DNA from: Candidatus Aerophobota bacterium
Lineage (GTDB): Bacteria; Aerophobota; Aerophobia; Aerophobales; JAGHCO01
Direction of reading: 5' to 3'
DNA: 14,478 bases
Assembly: GCA_021160405.1 (NCBI GenBank)
Contig: JAGHCO010000088.1
Location: 1 to 14,478 of the forward strand
In this document: one piece after another, positions 7,360 through 14,314 of the stretch
How the letters are laid out: every line of letters starts with the position of its first letter
How positions within the stretch are numbered: position 1 is the first letter of the stretch
The notes under the pieces: model-generated
Seen by the model: the letters and a program-made list of their open reading frames with translations, nothing else
Told to the model about the DNA's origin: nothing
Databases searched by the model: none
Program-made: the position numbers and the translations under genes

Positions 7360-8406
7360 TTATCTTCCCCAGAAAGGTTTTACTATTTCTTGGTAAAGCT
7401 TTAAAGGAACCTCTTTTCTTTTCCCCACCGCTTCTTTTAAAGGAACAGAGATAATATCTGTTCCTCTAAGAGAAGCCATCTGACCAAATTTTTCCTCTTT
7501 CACCAGCTCCCCCGCCTTAAGTCCAAACCTGGTAGCTAAAAATCTATCAAAAGCAGATGGCCTTCCGCCCCTTTGAATATGCCCTAAAATCATTGATCTT
7601 GTCTCAAACCCTGTTCTTTTTGCAATTTCTTTTTCCAGAACTTTTGCAATCCCTCCCAAGAGAATATTCCCAAAGGCGTCTGTCTTTTCCTCTCTAGTTA
7701 CCTCACGAGTGAGGAATTTGCTTCCCTTAGCCGCTTTGGCTCCTTCAGCCACAGCAACTATACTGTAGGATTTTCCCTCATCTTTTCGCTTAATTAAGAT
7801 CTGGCAAACCTCTTCTATATCAAAGGGAACTTCGGGAATTAGTATAATATGGGCACCTCCTCCTATTCCAGCTTCTAAAGTTATCCACCCAGCATGACGC
7901 CCCATCACCTCTACCACAATAACTCGATTATGAGATTTCGCTGTAGTATGAAGTCTATCCATTGCTTCTATGGCAACATTAACTGCAGAATCAAAACCGA
8001 AGGTATAATCAGTTGCAGAAAGGTCGTTATCTATAGTCTTTGGGACACCCACTATTTTTATTCCTTCCTGATAAAGTTTATTAGCTACTCCTAAGGTATC
8101 ATCTCCTCCAATAGCTACCAGAGCATCTACCTTAGTTTCCTTTAAGGTATCCTTTATCCTCTGCAACCCATTTTCTTCTTTAAAGGGGTTAGTGCGAGAG
8201 GTATACAGAATTGTCCCTCCTTCCCGATGAATATCCTCTACCTTATCTTCCGTAAGCTCCTCCCATTTATTTTCAAGAACTCCTGCCCATCCATTTTTAA
8301 ACCCAATTATCTGCCAACCTTCCCTTTTTCCTTGAACAGTGATTGCTCTAATTACGGCGTTAAGTCCCGGACAATCTCCTCCACCAGTTAAAATACCTAC
8401 ACGCAT
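7360..8406 (-). CDS. pfkA: 6-phosphofructokinase with pyrophosphate-type active site (348 aa)
   Basis: Cytoplasmic glycolytic enzyme forming fructose 1,6-bisphosphate. The N-terminus MRVGILTGGGDCPGLNAVIR is the phosphofructokinase signature. The phosphoryl-donor loop reads GGDDT (100-104) and the catalytic loop PKTIDND (122-128). ATP-dependent enzymes have Gly at both variable positions (GGDGS, PGTIDND); Asp plus Lys is the signature of PPi-dependent enzymes, so PPi use, possibly reversible, is likely but not proven. MGRHAGW (168-174) and PEVPF (191-195) bind the sugar phosphate. I chose the ATG at 8406 because it begins the conserved domain and has AAGGAGG 5 nt upstream. An in-frame ATG at 8463 adds a non-conserved 19-residue leader and sits upstream of the predicted transcription start. 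It converges with tldE. Confidence 0.95.
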   Translation of the reverse strand: MRVGILTGGGDCPGLNAVIRAITVQGKREGWQIIGFKNGWAGVLENKWEELTEDKVEDIHREGGTILYTSRTNPFKEENGLQRIKDTLKETKVDALVAIGGDDTLGVANKLYQEGIKIVGVPKTIDNDLSATDYTFGFDSAVNVAIEAMDRLHTTAKSHNRVIVVEVMGRHAGWITLEAGIGGGAHIILIPEVPFDIEEVCQILIKRKDEGKSYSIVAVAEGAKAAKGSKFLTREVTREEKTDAFGNILLGGIAKVLEKEIAKRTGFETRSMILGHIQRGGRPSAFDRFLATRFGLKAGELVKEEKFGQMASLRGTDIISVPLKEAVGKRKEVPLKLYQEIVKPFWGR

Positions 8407-8442
8407 TATTACCTCCTTGTAAAACTTTTCAAATTTTGTTAA

Positions 8443-8470
8443 AGTATAATAAATCCAGCTCACCTGTCAA
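8443..8470 (-). promoter_or_regulatory. Promoter of pfk
   Basis: On the minus strand, TTGACA (8465-8470), a 16-nt spacer and TATACT (8443-8448). The predicted start near 8436 gives a ~30-nt leader with the Shine-Dalgarno site at 8412-8418. The promoter lies inside the end of the GH4-like remnant. Confidence 0.75.
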
Positions 8471-8580
8471 GAAAAGGATGAACATCCCAGCATCTACCTG
8501 TGCAGGAACTTCCACAATGGCATCTCTTGGTAAATTGGAAACTGCAAAGTTATCGTTGGGAACATTTACTGAGAGCTCTC
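8456..8580 (-). pseudogene. Fragment of a glycoside hydrolase family 4 gene
   Basis: Read on the minus strand, this stretch encodes a run resembling the later part of GH4 (alpha-galactosidase / 6-phospho-glucosidase) proteins: SVNVPND, then VSNLPRDAIVEVPAQVDA, then a TGEL ending. GH4 proteins typically show VN(I/V)PN..PNLP.DA.VEVPA.VD...PLYVGEL with the same spacing. Only about 40 codons remain; no GH4 NAD-binding N-terminus or metal-site Cys/His region is present on either side. The sequence before it is a degenerate repeat, and the one after becomes the pfk promoter and leader. It is therefore a decayed remnant, not a gene. The match is by memory of the family motif, so the assignment is good but not certain. 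Confidence 0.62.
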
Positions 8581-8599
8581 TAAGAGGCAAAAGGCTAAA

Positions 8600-8663
8600 A
8601 AGGAAAAGCGAATAGTGGTTAGCAGATAAATAAAGCGAGTATCTATTAGCGCTATACGCTAAT
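8600..8663. repeat. Degenerate tandem repeat with a small hairpin
   Basis: Two adjacent 27-nt units (8627-8653 and 8600-8626, minus strand) are related: read as protein they give SANRYSLYL and SANHYSLFL, with about 15 of 27 bases equal. A perfect 7-bp inverted repeat (ATTAGCG / CGCTAAT, loop CTATA) lies at 8645-8663. TAGCGNATAGCG-type tracts like this occur as dispersed intergenic repeats in some uncultured bacteria. I see no sign that it is coding. Confidence 0.5.
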
Positions 8664-8694
8664 GACTCAGCGGCGCACGAAATAAACGAGATAA

Positions 8695-8722
8695 TTGACA
8701 GTAAGGGCATTTTTATTATAAT
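8695..8722 (+). promoter_or_regulatory. Promoter of thiC
   Basis: TTGACA (8695-8700), a 16-nt spacer and TATAAT (8717-8722), a near-perfect housekeeping promoter. The predicted start near 8729 leaves a leader of about 37 nt, too short to hold a TPP riboswitch. Confidence 0.85.
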
Positions 8723-8765
8723 GAATTAAAGTTTTAATAATTAAAAGAATCTTAAGGAGAAAATA

Positions 8766-10070
8766 ATGACTCAATTAAGTGAAGCTAAAAAGGGAAGAAT
8801 TACCCCTGAGATGAGAAAGGTAGCTCAACAGGAAGGTATACCAGAGGAGATTTTAGGAGAAAGGATAGCCAGAGGAGAGGTAGTTCTTCCTAAAAATTTG
8901 GTCCATGATCTTTTCTTTCCCAAAGCTATTGGTAAGGGTGTAAAAACTAAGGTAAATACAAATATTGGCACTTCACCTGATTTAGCTGATATTGGCCTTG
9001 AACTTGAGAAATTAAAGATAGCTGAGGAAGCTGGAACAGATACTGTAATGGATTTAAGCACAGGAGGAAACTTAGATAAAACCCGTCGCTCTATTCTAAA
9101 AAATAGCCATATTCCTGTAGGAATAGTCCCCATTTATCAGGCCGCTGTTGAATCTATAGCAGATGAGGGAAGTTTAGTTGAAATGAAAGAAGATAAAATT
9201 TTTGAGGTAATTGAGCGTCAAGCTAAAGATGGAGTTGACTTTATCACTGTTCACTGTGGGTTAAATCAAGTTGCTTTAGAGCGTCTTAGAATACAGGGAA
9301 GGATGATTGATATAGTATCAAGAGGAGGGGCCTTCCTTGCTACTTGGATGATAGCTAATGGGAAGGAAAATCCTCTCTATGAAGATTACGATCGTCTACT
9401 TGAAATAGCCAAGAGATACGATTTAACCTTAAGCTTAGGAGATGGATTAAGACCAGGCTGTTTAGCTGATTCTACCGATAGAGCTCAGTTTCAGGAGCTA
9501 ATTATTTTAGGAGAGTTAGCTAAAAGAGCCTTTGATGAAGATGTTCAAGTAATGATAGAAGGACCCGGTCATATACCTTTTTCTGAAATAGAGGCAAATA
9601 TCTTATTGGAGAAAAAGTTATGCCACAATGCTCCCTTTTATGTTTTAGGTCCTGTGGTTACCGATATTGCTCCCGGATATGACCACATAACATCAGCTAT
9701 AGGAGGAGCTTATGCGGCAAGTGTTGGAGCAGATTTTCTGTGTTATGTTACTCCGGGAGAGCATTTAAGACTCCCAACTGTTGAGGATGTTAAACAGGGA
9801 GTAATAGCTACCAGAATTGCTGCCCATGTAGGAGATATTAGTAAAGGACTAAGGGGAGCGGCAGATTGGGATAAACAAATGGCTGAAATGAGGAAAAGGA
9901 GAAATTGGAAAAGGCAAATTGAGCTTTCCATTGATCCAAAGTTTGCTAAAAAGATGAGGGAGGAGAGCGAACCTAAAATTTCTGATGTGTGCACTATGTG
10001 CGGAAAGTACTGTGCTATAAAACTTGTAGAGAAAGCATTAAGGGCAAAGGAACCAATTAGTTTAAGTTAA
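8766..10070 (+). CDS. thiC: Phosphomethylpyrimidine synthase ThiC (434 aa)
   Basis: Radical-SAM enzyme that rearranges 5-aminoimidazole ribotide into the hydroxymethylpyrimidine phosphate of thiamine. Family blocks include TKVNTNIGTSPD, DTVMDLSTGGNLDKTRR, PVGIVPIYQA, DGVDFITVHCG, LSLGDGLRPGC, MIEGPGHIPF and GPVVTDIAPGYDHITSAIGGAYAA. The C-terminal iron-sulfur motif is CTMCGKYC (CX2CX3C), the spacing I associate with the short ThiC of anaerobes and archaea; the longer E. coli type has CX2CX4C. Length is likewise that of the short form, lacking the long N-terminal extension. The ATG has AAGGAG 7 nt upstream and its own strong promoter. No other thiamine gene is adjacent, and no TPP riboswitch precedes it. 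Confidence 0.97.
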   Translation: MTQLSEAKKGRITPEMRKVAQQEGIPEEILGERIARGEVVLPKNLVHDLFFPKAIGKGVKTKVNTNIGTSPDLADIGLELEKLKIAEEAGTDTVMDLSTGGNLDKTRRSILKNSHIPVGIVPIYQAAVESIADEGSLVEMKEDKIFEVIERQAKDGVDFITVHCGLNQVALERLRIQGRMIDIVSRGGAFLATWMIANGKENPLYEDYDRLLEIAKRYDLTLSLGDGLRPGCLADSTDRAQFQELIILGELAKRAFDEDVQVMIEGPGHIPFSEIEANILLEKKLCHNAPFYVLGPVVTDIAPGYDHITSAIGGAYAASVGADFLCYVTPGEHLRLPTVEDVKQGVIATRIAAHVGDISKGLRGAADWDKQMAEMRKRRNWKRQIELSIDPKFAKKMREESEPKISDVCTMCGKYCAIKLVEKALRAKEPISLS

Positions 10071-10072
10071 CA

Positions 10073-10143
10073 GGGGTCAGGTCTTAACATTTCCTCTGCA
10101 CTATATTGACTTTACGAAATGTCAAATGTTAAGACACGACCCC
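10073..10143. repeat. REP-doublet-like element B, same family as element A
   Basis: The left arm (10073-10092) and right arm (10124-10143) are inverted copies matching at 18 of 20 positions, beginning GGGGTCAGGTCTTAACATTT. The right arm continues the similarity to element A through GACATTT. Total length is 71 bp, with a shorter interior than element A. It starts 2 nt after the thiC stop and lies between convergent genes. Confidence 0.85.
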
Positions 10144-10185
10144 TCTTCTTTTTGAATGTTAAGACACGACCCCTCTTCTTCTTTG
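10125..10185. repeat. Tandem duplication of the right arm of element B
   Basis: The 30-nt unit at 10125-10154, which is the right arm plus its flank, is repeated at 10155-10185 with one extra base and otherwise near identity; each begins AATGTTAAGACACGACCCC. The second copy contains the stop codon and last eight codons of the leftward gene at 10159-11505. Confidence 0.9.
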
Positions 10186-11505
10186 AATAAAGACAATTGC
10201 TCCAACAACTAAGGGCAAAAGGGAAAGGTAGTATAAAAATTGGGAGTTTTTCTTCCGCAAAAGCCTTATTCCTCTTTCACTTTTTGCAAGTGGTGTGTTT
10301 TCACTCTTTTTTTGCAGGTAAATCTGATAGCCTGTCTTTTTAAGATTAGGAGAAAGATCTAACTGATAGCCCTCAAATGTTGGTTTTTGATAGGGGAAAT
10401 CTTTTTCGTTATACTCTAAGATGTTGTATCCCAATTCTGGACCAGGAATTTGTTTTACATAATAAGGCTTTTTGTCTATTTTTTTTAACAGCTTGCCTTG
10501 ACCAAAGAAAAGGAGAAAAACGTTCTTAATGGGAGAAGTGTGAACCCATATCCATTTTTCCTCTCTCCCCTCATTTTGAGGGTCTATTAGTTTATTGTGA
10601 TAAAGTTCATTATACTCATCCTGAGCGTAAGGACGAAAGTAAAGGATATTTTTCCCTGCCGCATAAATTATCATAGCCGGATCATTACAGGATTCTCTCT
10701 TTGTCCATCTGTTACCCGGGATTATCTCATAGCCTATACCACCCCTCCTCCGAGAGGTAAAAACCACCACATTTTTCTCACTACCCTCAACTATAGTTCC
10801 ATCCTTAGCTCTTAATCTTATCTGATATTTCCCTAAGGGTAAGTTTAAAATAAAATCTTTCTTGGGCTGGGTTACATAAAAGGAAGGCCCTTTTGGTGGC
10901 TTTGGCTCCTTAGGTATTTCAATGTTTAAAGGACCCACCTCTCCAGCTTCTCTTCTCTTTTTAACTTCTTTAAAAAACTTATCTAACTTCTTTCTGTATT
11001 CTATTCGGGCATCGTAGTATTTCTTTAGCTCATCATAATATTTGTTCATAGCTTTTTTATACTTGTCGTATTCTTTAAGAGCTTCCTTCTCTTTGTAAAA
11101 TAAAGATTTTTCTCCAAAGTAACCTTCAGGATAAGACAAAACATTATCCTTTTTGGTTAACTTTTTAATAATCTTACCTTCTTTTAGCACCTCCAGGGTT
11201 CCTTCTACTTCCTCATTTAAAGTTTTAAACCCAGCCATATACTTAGCAGTAATTGGCCAAAAGTAAACCAGGGTTTTCTTAGCTGAGAGGGTATTATCAT
11301 GATCAGCAATAAGATAAATGGTGTTCTCAGTTTCAGGGACAAATCCTCCACTGTAGCTCTTACCATCAAACACATTAAATCCATAGACCAGCTCCTCTCT
11401 TAGGGTAGGTGCAAAAGAAGGTTTTTGCTGAGCAAAACCTATCAAACTTGTTAAAATAAAAATTAATATGGAAGCTAACCCTGTAAAAAGAATAGTTTTT
11501 CTCAT
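10159..11505 (-). CDS. Exported, C-terminally anchored protein of the ABC-2 operon (448 aa)
   Basis: I do not recognise a named family. Residues 1-25 are a clear signal peptide (Arg-Lys, then a long hydrophobic stretch, GFA before a likely cleavage site). Residues ~30-130 form a beta-rich region. Residues ~135-188 are very rich in Lys, Glu and Tyr (EYDKYKKAMNKYYDELKKYY) and probably form a coiled coil, followed by a proline-rich linker (PKEPKPPKGP). Residues ~195-415 are again beta-type with many aromatics. A single membrane helix at ~423-441 is followed by Arg-Arg-Arg, so the bulk faces outward and the tail inward. I chose the ATG at 11505, which overlaps the permease stop (ATGA) and starts the signal peptide; the upstream frame to 11661 lies inside the permease. 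The last eight residues come from a mobile repeat. It is probably a partner of the transporter; its substrate is unknown. Confidence 0.85.
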   Translation of the reverse strand: MRKTILFTGLASILIFILTSLIGFAQQKPSFAPTLREELVYGFNVFDGKSYSGGFVPETENTIYLIADHDNTLSAKKTLVYFWPITAKYMAGFKTLNEEVEGTLEVLKEGKIIKKLTKKDNVLSYPEGYFGEKSLFYKEKEALKEYDKYKKAMNKYYDELKKYYDARIEYRKKLDKFFKEVKKRREAGEVGPLNIEIPKEPKPPKGPSFYVTQPKKDFILNLPLGKYQIRLRAKDGTIVEGSEKNVVVFTSRRRGGIGYEIIPGNRWTKRESCNDPAMIIYAAGKNILYFRPYAQDEYNELYHNKLIDPQNEGREEKWIWVHTSPIKNVFLLFFGQGKLLKKIDKKPYYVKQIPGPELGYNILEYNEKDFPYQKPTFEGYQLDLSPNLKKTGYQIYLQKKSENTPLAKSERGIRLLRKKNSQFLYYLSLLPLVVGAIVFIQRRRGVVS

Positions 11506-12338
11506 CCTCTTACCCCCTTTAATTTTAAAATATATACAGAAAGAGTTAAAAAGATAACCGAATAAACAATACAGTAACCTATATTTAAAAGGTAAAGTTT
11601 CATACTCTCTATTTGAATAGATTCCATCCCTCTTGATATGTAAGAAAAAGGAGAGACCCAACTTATCCCCTTAGAAAGGTAGTATAAAGTTCTTCTTAGA
11701 TAGAGAAGGGGAGTGGATAGAGCTTCCTTGGGGAAACTTAAGAAGGCACTGTGGGCAAACTGAATAGCTAAAAAAGCTAACAAAATAGCCACCAGCCATA
11801 TAATTGAGCTTCTCACTCTACCTGTTAGGGAGGATATAAAAAGACCAAAGCTAATTACACAGGAAACCCAAAAGATAGATAATCCAAGAGATTTAACTAA
11901 GCTATAGGTAAAACCAAGGTTAGTTAATGCAGAAACCCCAAAAAAATAAGCAGCAAAAAAGATAAGAGTAATTAAATAGAGGAAAATGTCCTTAAAGTAT
12001 TTTCCTATAGTAAAGGAAAAGGAACTAACCGGACCATAAAAGAGAATTTCTAAGGTTCCCTGTTCTCTTTCCCGAGAGATAGATATAGCTGAGATAACCA
12101 CCAGATAAAAGGAGATGATAATCACTGAGACAAACAGAGGGAAATTTAAGGGGTAGGAAGATATAAGAATGTTTTCCTCCCTGATTCCTCCCATAAAATT
12201 CTTCAGTAGAAATGAACAAACAATAAGTGAGACAAATATAGCTCCATAAAAACCCCATCCCTGCAAACTGGAAACAAGTTCCCTTTTAATTAATACTTTA
12301 ATACTATGAACAGTAAGAGAGAAACTTCCTTTAGCCAT
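11502..12338 (-). CDS. ABC-2 type transporter permease (278 aa)
   Basis: Integral membrane subunit of an ABC transporter, pairing with the ATPase encoded at 13040-13993. About six hydrophobic segments are visible: near residues 30-46, 67-87, 117-140, 150-172, 182-200 and 250-270. The cytoplasmic loop SISREREQGTLEILFYGPVSSFSFTIGKY (read at ~90-118) is the standard ABC-2 coupling motif, in which E-x-G-T-L-E is diagnostic. The ATG directly abuts the stop of the preceding gene (TAAATG), with AAGGAGGA upstream. Gld- or Nos-type ABC-2 exporters have similar architecture, but the substrate cannot be told. Confidence 0.9.
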   Translation of the reverse strand: MAKGSFSLTVHSIKVLIKRELVSSLQGWGFYGAIFVSLIVCSFLLKNFMGGIREENILISSYPLNFPLFVSVIIISFYLVVISAISISREREQGTLEILFYGPVSSFSFTIGKYFKDIFLYLITLIFFAAYFFGVSALTNLGFTYSLVKSLGLSIFWVSCVISFGLFISSLTGRVRSSIIWLVAILLAFLAIQFAHSAFLSFPKEALSTPLLYLRRTLYYLSKGISWVSPFSYISRGMESIQIESMKLYLLNIGYCIVYSVIFLTLSVYILKLKGVRG

Positions 12339-13043
12339 TTATCCTTCCTCCTTAAAGAGTTTTACATCATCAACTGTGTCTTTAAAATCTCCCTGTTTAA
12401 GATGAACTCTTACATCAAGAATCCCATATTCATCTTTTTTTGGCTTTACCTTTATCTTATCCCAGGGGATTATTCCCTTATTTTTAGCTAAATAAGCATT
12501 GGAATCCCAAAAATGCTTAATGGGTCCCTCAAAAATTTTCTCCCCCTTTACGTAATTTTCCTCCTCCCCTATTCTTTTCCACAGGGTTCCCTCTATTTTT
12601 ATAGGGAGACAGGGAAAATCAGTTATTCCCACCCCTTTGCTATCGGTAAACCTTACCTCTATCTGAATCCCCTCTTCCTTTGAGTCAGTAAACACAATTA
12701 TTCCTGATAAATCTGGGATTTCCTTTCCCCTCATAGCAAAATTTAATAAATTCTTCCCCCTATGAATTTTAACCTCTTTACTAAAATCATAATAATTGGG
12801 AGCGACAGCCTTGAGAGTGTATTTCCCCGGAGGAATCTTAGTTAGCTTGTAAGTAGTGCTACGGTACATAATAGTGGATCTTCCATCAACTACTATTCTT
12901 AACCCTCTTACAGGATCTCCAGAGAGCTCATCCGGGGCCTTACCCTGGATGGTCCCATAGCTTCCTCCTCTTAGTCCTACAAATAAAGCTACGATAACTA
13001 CTATTACAATTGCTATTACTGTATAAGGTATAAACTTTCTCAT
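12339..13043 (-). CDS. Membrane-anchored protein with PEGA/CarboxypepD-reg-like domain (234 aa)
   Basis: Family not recognised with confidence. One N-terminal membrane helix (about residues 5-24, after Met-Arg-Lys) has no cleavage site, so the remainder is probably extracytoplasmic. Residues ~30-110 read as a beta-sandwich of the PEGA or carboxypeptidase-regulatory type: GTIQGKAPDELSGDPVRGLR, then YKLTKIPPGKYTLKAVAPNYYD, where PPGxYTLxAxAPxY is the hallmark. Residues ~112-230 are a second, unidentified region with a single Cys (FPCLPIKIEG). The start overlaps the ATPase stop (ATGA), with GGAGGT 7 nt upstream. Its place between ATPase and permease suggests a dedicated component of the complex. 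Confidence 0.82.
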   Translation of the reverse strand: MRKFIPYTVIAIVIVVIVALFVGLRGGSYGTIQGKAPDELSGDPVRGLRIVVDGRSTIMYRSTTYKLTKIPPGKYTLKAVAPNYYDFSKEVKIHRGKNLLNFAMRGKEIPDLSGIIVFTDSKEEGIQIEVRFTDSKGVGITDFPCLPIKIEGTLWKRIGEEENYVKGEKIFEGPIKHFWDSNAYLAKNKGIIPWDKIKVKPKKDEYGILDVRVHLKQGDFKDTVDDVKLFKEEG

Positions 13044-13993
13044 TTTTCTACCTCCTTCCCAGGTATCGTGAGTAAAGAAACGTTCTTTTGAGTAATGGTT
13101 ATGAAGGCATCTTCCAGACTCATTTCTCTTTTTTTTATCCCCAAAACAATTCCTTTTTGCTGAGAAATTGCCTGAGAAATCTTAGCCCTGTAATCTTTAT
13201 CTGAAGCTACTCTTAATGTTAAAAGATTTTCCTTTGTGCTAAGTTCCTTAACAAAGGGGAAAGAGGAAAGAACATCTATAATTTCCTTTTTTACCTCAGA
13301 TACCTCTACCTCTAATTCTACAAAATCACTTAACCTTGTCTTTAAGTTATCCATAGTATCCTCAGCTAAAAGCTTGCCTTCATTAATGATTCCCACCTTA
13401 CCACATAGTTTTTCCACTTCAGAGAGAAGGTGGGAAGATATAAAAATAGTTCTCCCTCTCCTGTTTTCTTCTTTAATGAGGTCCCTTACCTGTTTTATTC
13501 CCACTGGATCCAGTCCAGAAACAGGTTCATCCAAAAGAAGAATTTCAGGGTCATGCAGAAGAGCCCTTGCAAAACCAAGTTTTTGCTGCATTCCTCTGGA
13601 AAAAGCTCCAAGTTTTCTTCTCCTTACCTCTGAAAGATTTACTGCGCTTAAAAGCTCATCTATCCTTTTTCCCTTATTTCTTACCCCATAAAGATCGGCA
13701 AAGAAATTTAAATACTCCTCAGCAGACATTTCTTTATACAGGTACTGTTTCTCAGAGACAACCCCAATTCTTTTCTTAATTTTAAGGGGGTTTTCCTTAA
13801 GTTCTTCCCCCATAAGGTAAACTTTCCCCTGGGTAGGTTTTAAAATCCCTAAAAGCATTAAAATTGTGGTAGTTTTTCCTGCACCATTAGGACCTAAGAA
13901 TCCATAAATTTCTCCTCTTTCTACCTGAAGATTTAAATTATCTACTGCTTTGAACCCATCATATTCTTTGGTTAAGTTCTCAGTACGAATCAT
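13040..13993 (-). CDS. ABC transporter ATPase of an ABC-2 exporter (317 aa)
   Basis: Cytoplasmic ATP-hydrolysing subunit. Walker A is GPNGAGKT (34-41), the signature is FSRGMQQKLGFARAL (131-145), Walker B ILLLDEP (151-157), D-loop SGLD (159-162) and switch His 188 (SSHLLSEVE). The signature has Ser-Arg-Gly in place of Ser-Gly-Gly, common in the CcmA/drug-exporter subfamily. A C-terminal domain (~225-315) resembles the DUF4162-type extension of this subfamily. I chose the ATG at 13993, with GGAGGT 5 nt upstream and the conserved IRTENLTKEYDG start, over an in-frame ATG at 14014. First gene of a four-gene operon with overlapping or abutting ends. Confidence 0.95.
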   Translation of the reverse strand: MIRTENLTKEYDGFKAVDNLNLQVERGEIYGFLGPNGAGKTTTILMLLGILKPTQGKVYLMGEELKENPLKIKKRIGVVSEKQYLYKEMSAEEYLNFFADLYGVRNKGKRIDELLSAVNLSEVRRRKLGAFSRGMQQKLGFARALLHDPEILLLDEPVSGLDPVGIKQVRDLIKEENRRGRTIFISSHLLSEVEKLCGKVGIINEGKLLAEDTMDNLKTRLSDFVELEVEVSEVKKEIIDVLSSFPFVKELSTKENLLTLRVASDKDYRAKISQAISQQKGIVLGIKKREMSLEDAFITITQKNVSLLTIPGKEVEK

Positions 13994-14007
13994 TTTTACC
14001 TCCGAAG

Positions 14008-14031
14008 TTAACAATAGTTAATCTTATTATA
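14008..14031 (-). promoter_or_regulatory. Putative -10 box and dyad before the ABC operon
   Basis: On the minus strand a TATAAT lies at 14026-14031, but no good -35 box is found 16-18 nt upstream. A dyad TTAAC-AATA-GTTAA (14008-14021) lies between it and the Shine-Dalgarno site and could be an operator. Supply of transcripts from the upstream promoter at 14400-14429 is an alternative. Confidence 0.4.
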
Positions 14032-14054
14032 AATTTCTGTTTATTCTACCATAT

Positions 14055-14311
14055 TTATTTTTTTTGTCTAATTTTTTCTTTAATCTCATCTGGCAGATAG
14101 GAAATAAATCTATCCACTATCCTCTGTAGGTCCTTTTTCTCCTTAGCTTCAAAACGAAAGGTAAGTAAAGGTTCAGTAACTGATGCCCTCATTAAGGCCC
14201 ATCCCTCTTTAAACTCAACCCTTATCCCATCTAACTGCTCAACAGGATATTCTTTTTTTCTAATTTGCCTTTGGATAGAAGAGCTCTTTTTCTGGAGGGT
14301 ACTTTCTCTAA
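14055..14311 (-). pseudogene. C-terminal remnant of a phosphomannomutase/phosphoglucomutase gene
   Basis: An 85-codon frame on the minus strand, with no start codon at its beginning, ends at a TAA (14055-14057). It encodes the phosphosugar-binding C-terminal domain of the alpha-D-phosphohexomutase family: KKEYPVEQLDGIRVEF, then EGWALMRASVTEPLLTFRFE, with the phosphate-contacting R-A-S-x-T-E-P loop intact. It ends with a helical IVDRFISYLP and a Lys-rich tail. The catalytic phosphoserine domain and domains 2-3 are absent. It is fused out of frame (by one base) to the beginning of an FGGY kinase gene, so it cannot be translated from the upstream start. The family match is strong; it is a non-functional leftover. 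Confidence 0.85.
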
Positions 14312-14314
14312 CAT

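Noticed and set aside
8407..8463. N-terminal extension of phosphofructokinase to an upstream ATG
   Set aside because: The extra 19 residues are not family-like, the ATG lies upstream of the predicted transcription start, and the internal ATG has a strong AAGGAGG.
8560..8580. CTGAGA-like string resembling a TPP riboswitch piece
   Set aside because: It lies upstream of the thiC promoter, inside the GH4-like remnant, and the partner motifs are missing.
8429..8710. 93-codon open frame on the minus strand
   Set aside because: It is a mosaic: a degenerate repeat, a GH4 remnant and the pfk promoter read through by chance. It has no ribosome binding site at its ATG and overlaps the thiC promoter.
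10125..10185. CRISPR-like pair of direct repeats
   Set aside because: There are only two units, directly adjacent with no spacer, and they are explained as a duplicated arm of element B.
11506..11661. N-terminal extension of the exported ABC-operon protein
   Set aside because: It would overlap the permease gene by 160 nt and bury the signal peptide; the ATGA overlap start at 11505 fits better.
13236..13779. Three plus-strand open frames opposite the ABC ATPase
   Set aside because: They lie antisense to conserved ATPase motifs, overlap each other in different frames and show no protein-like pattern.
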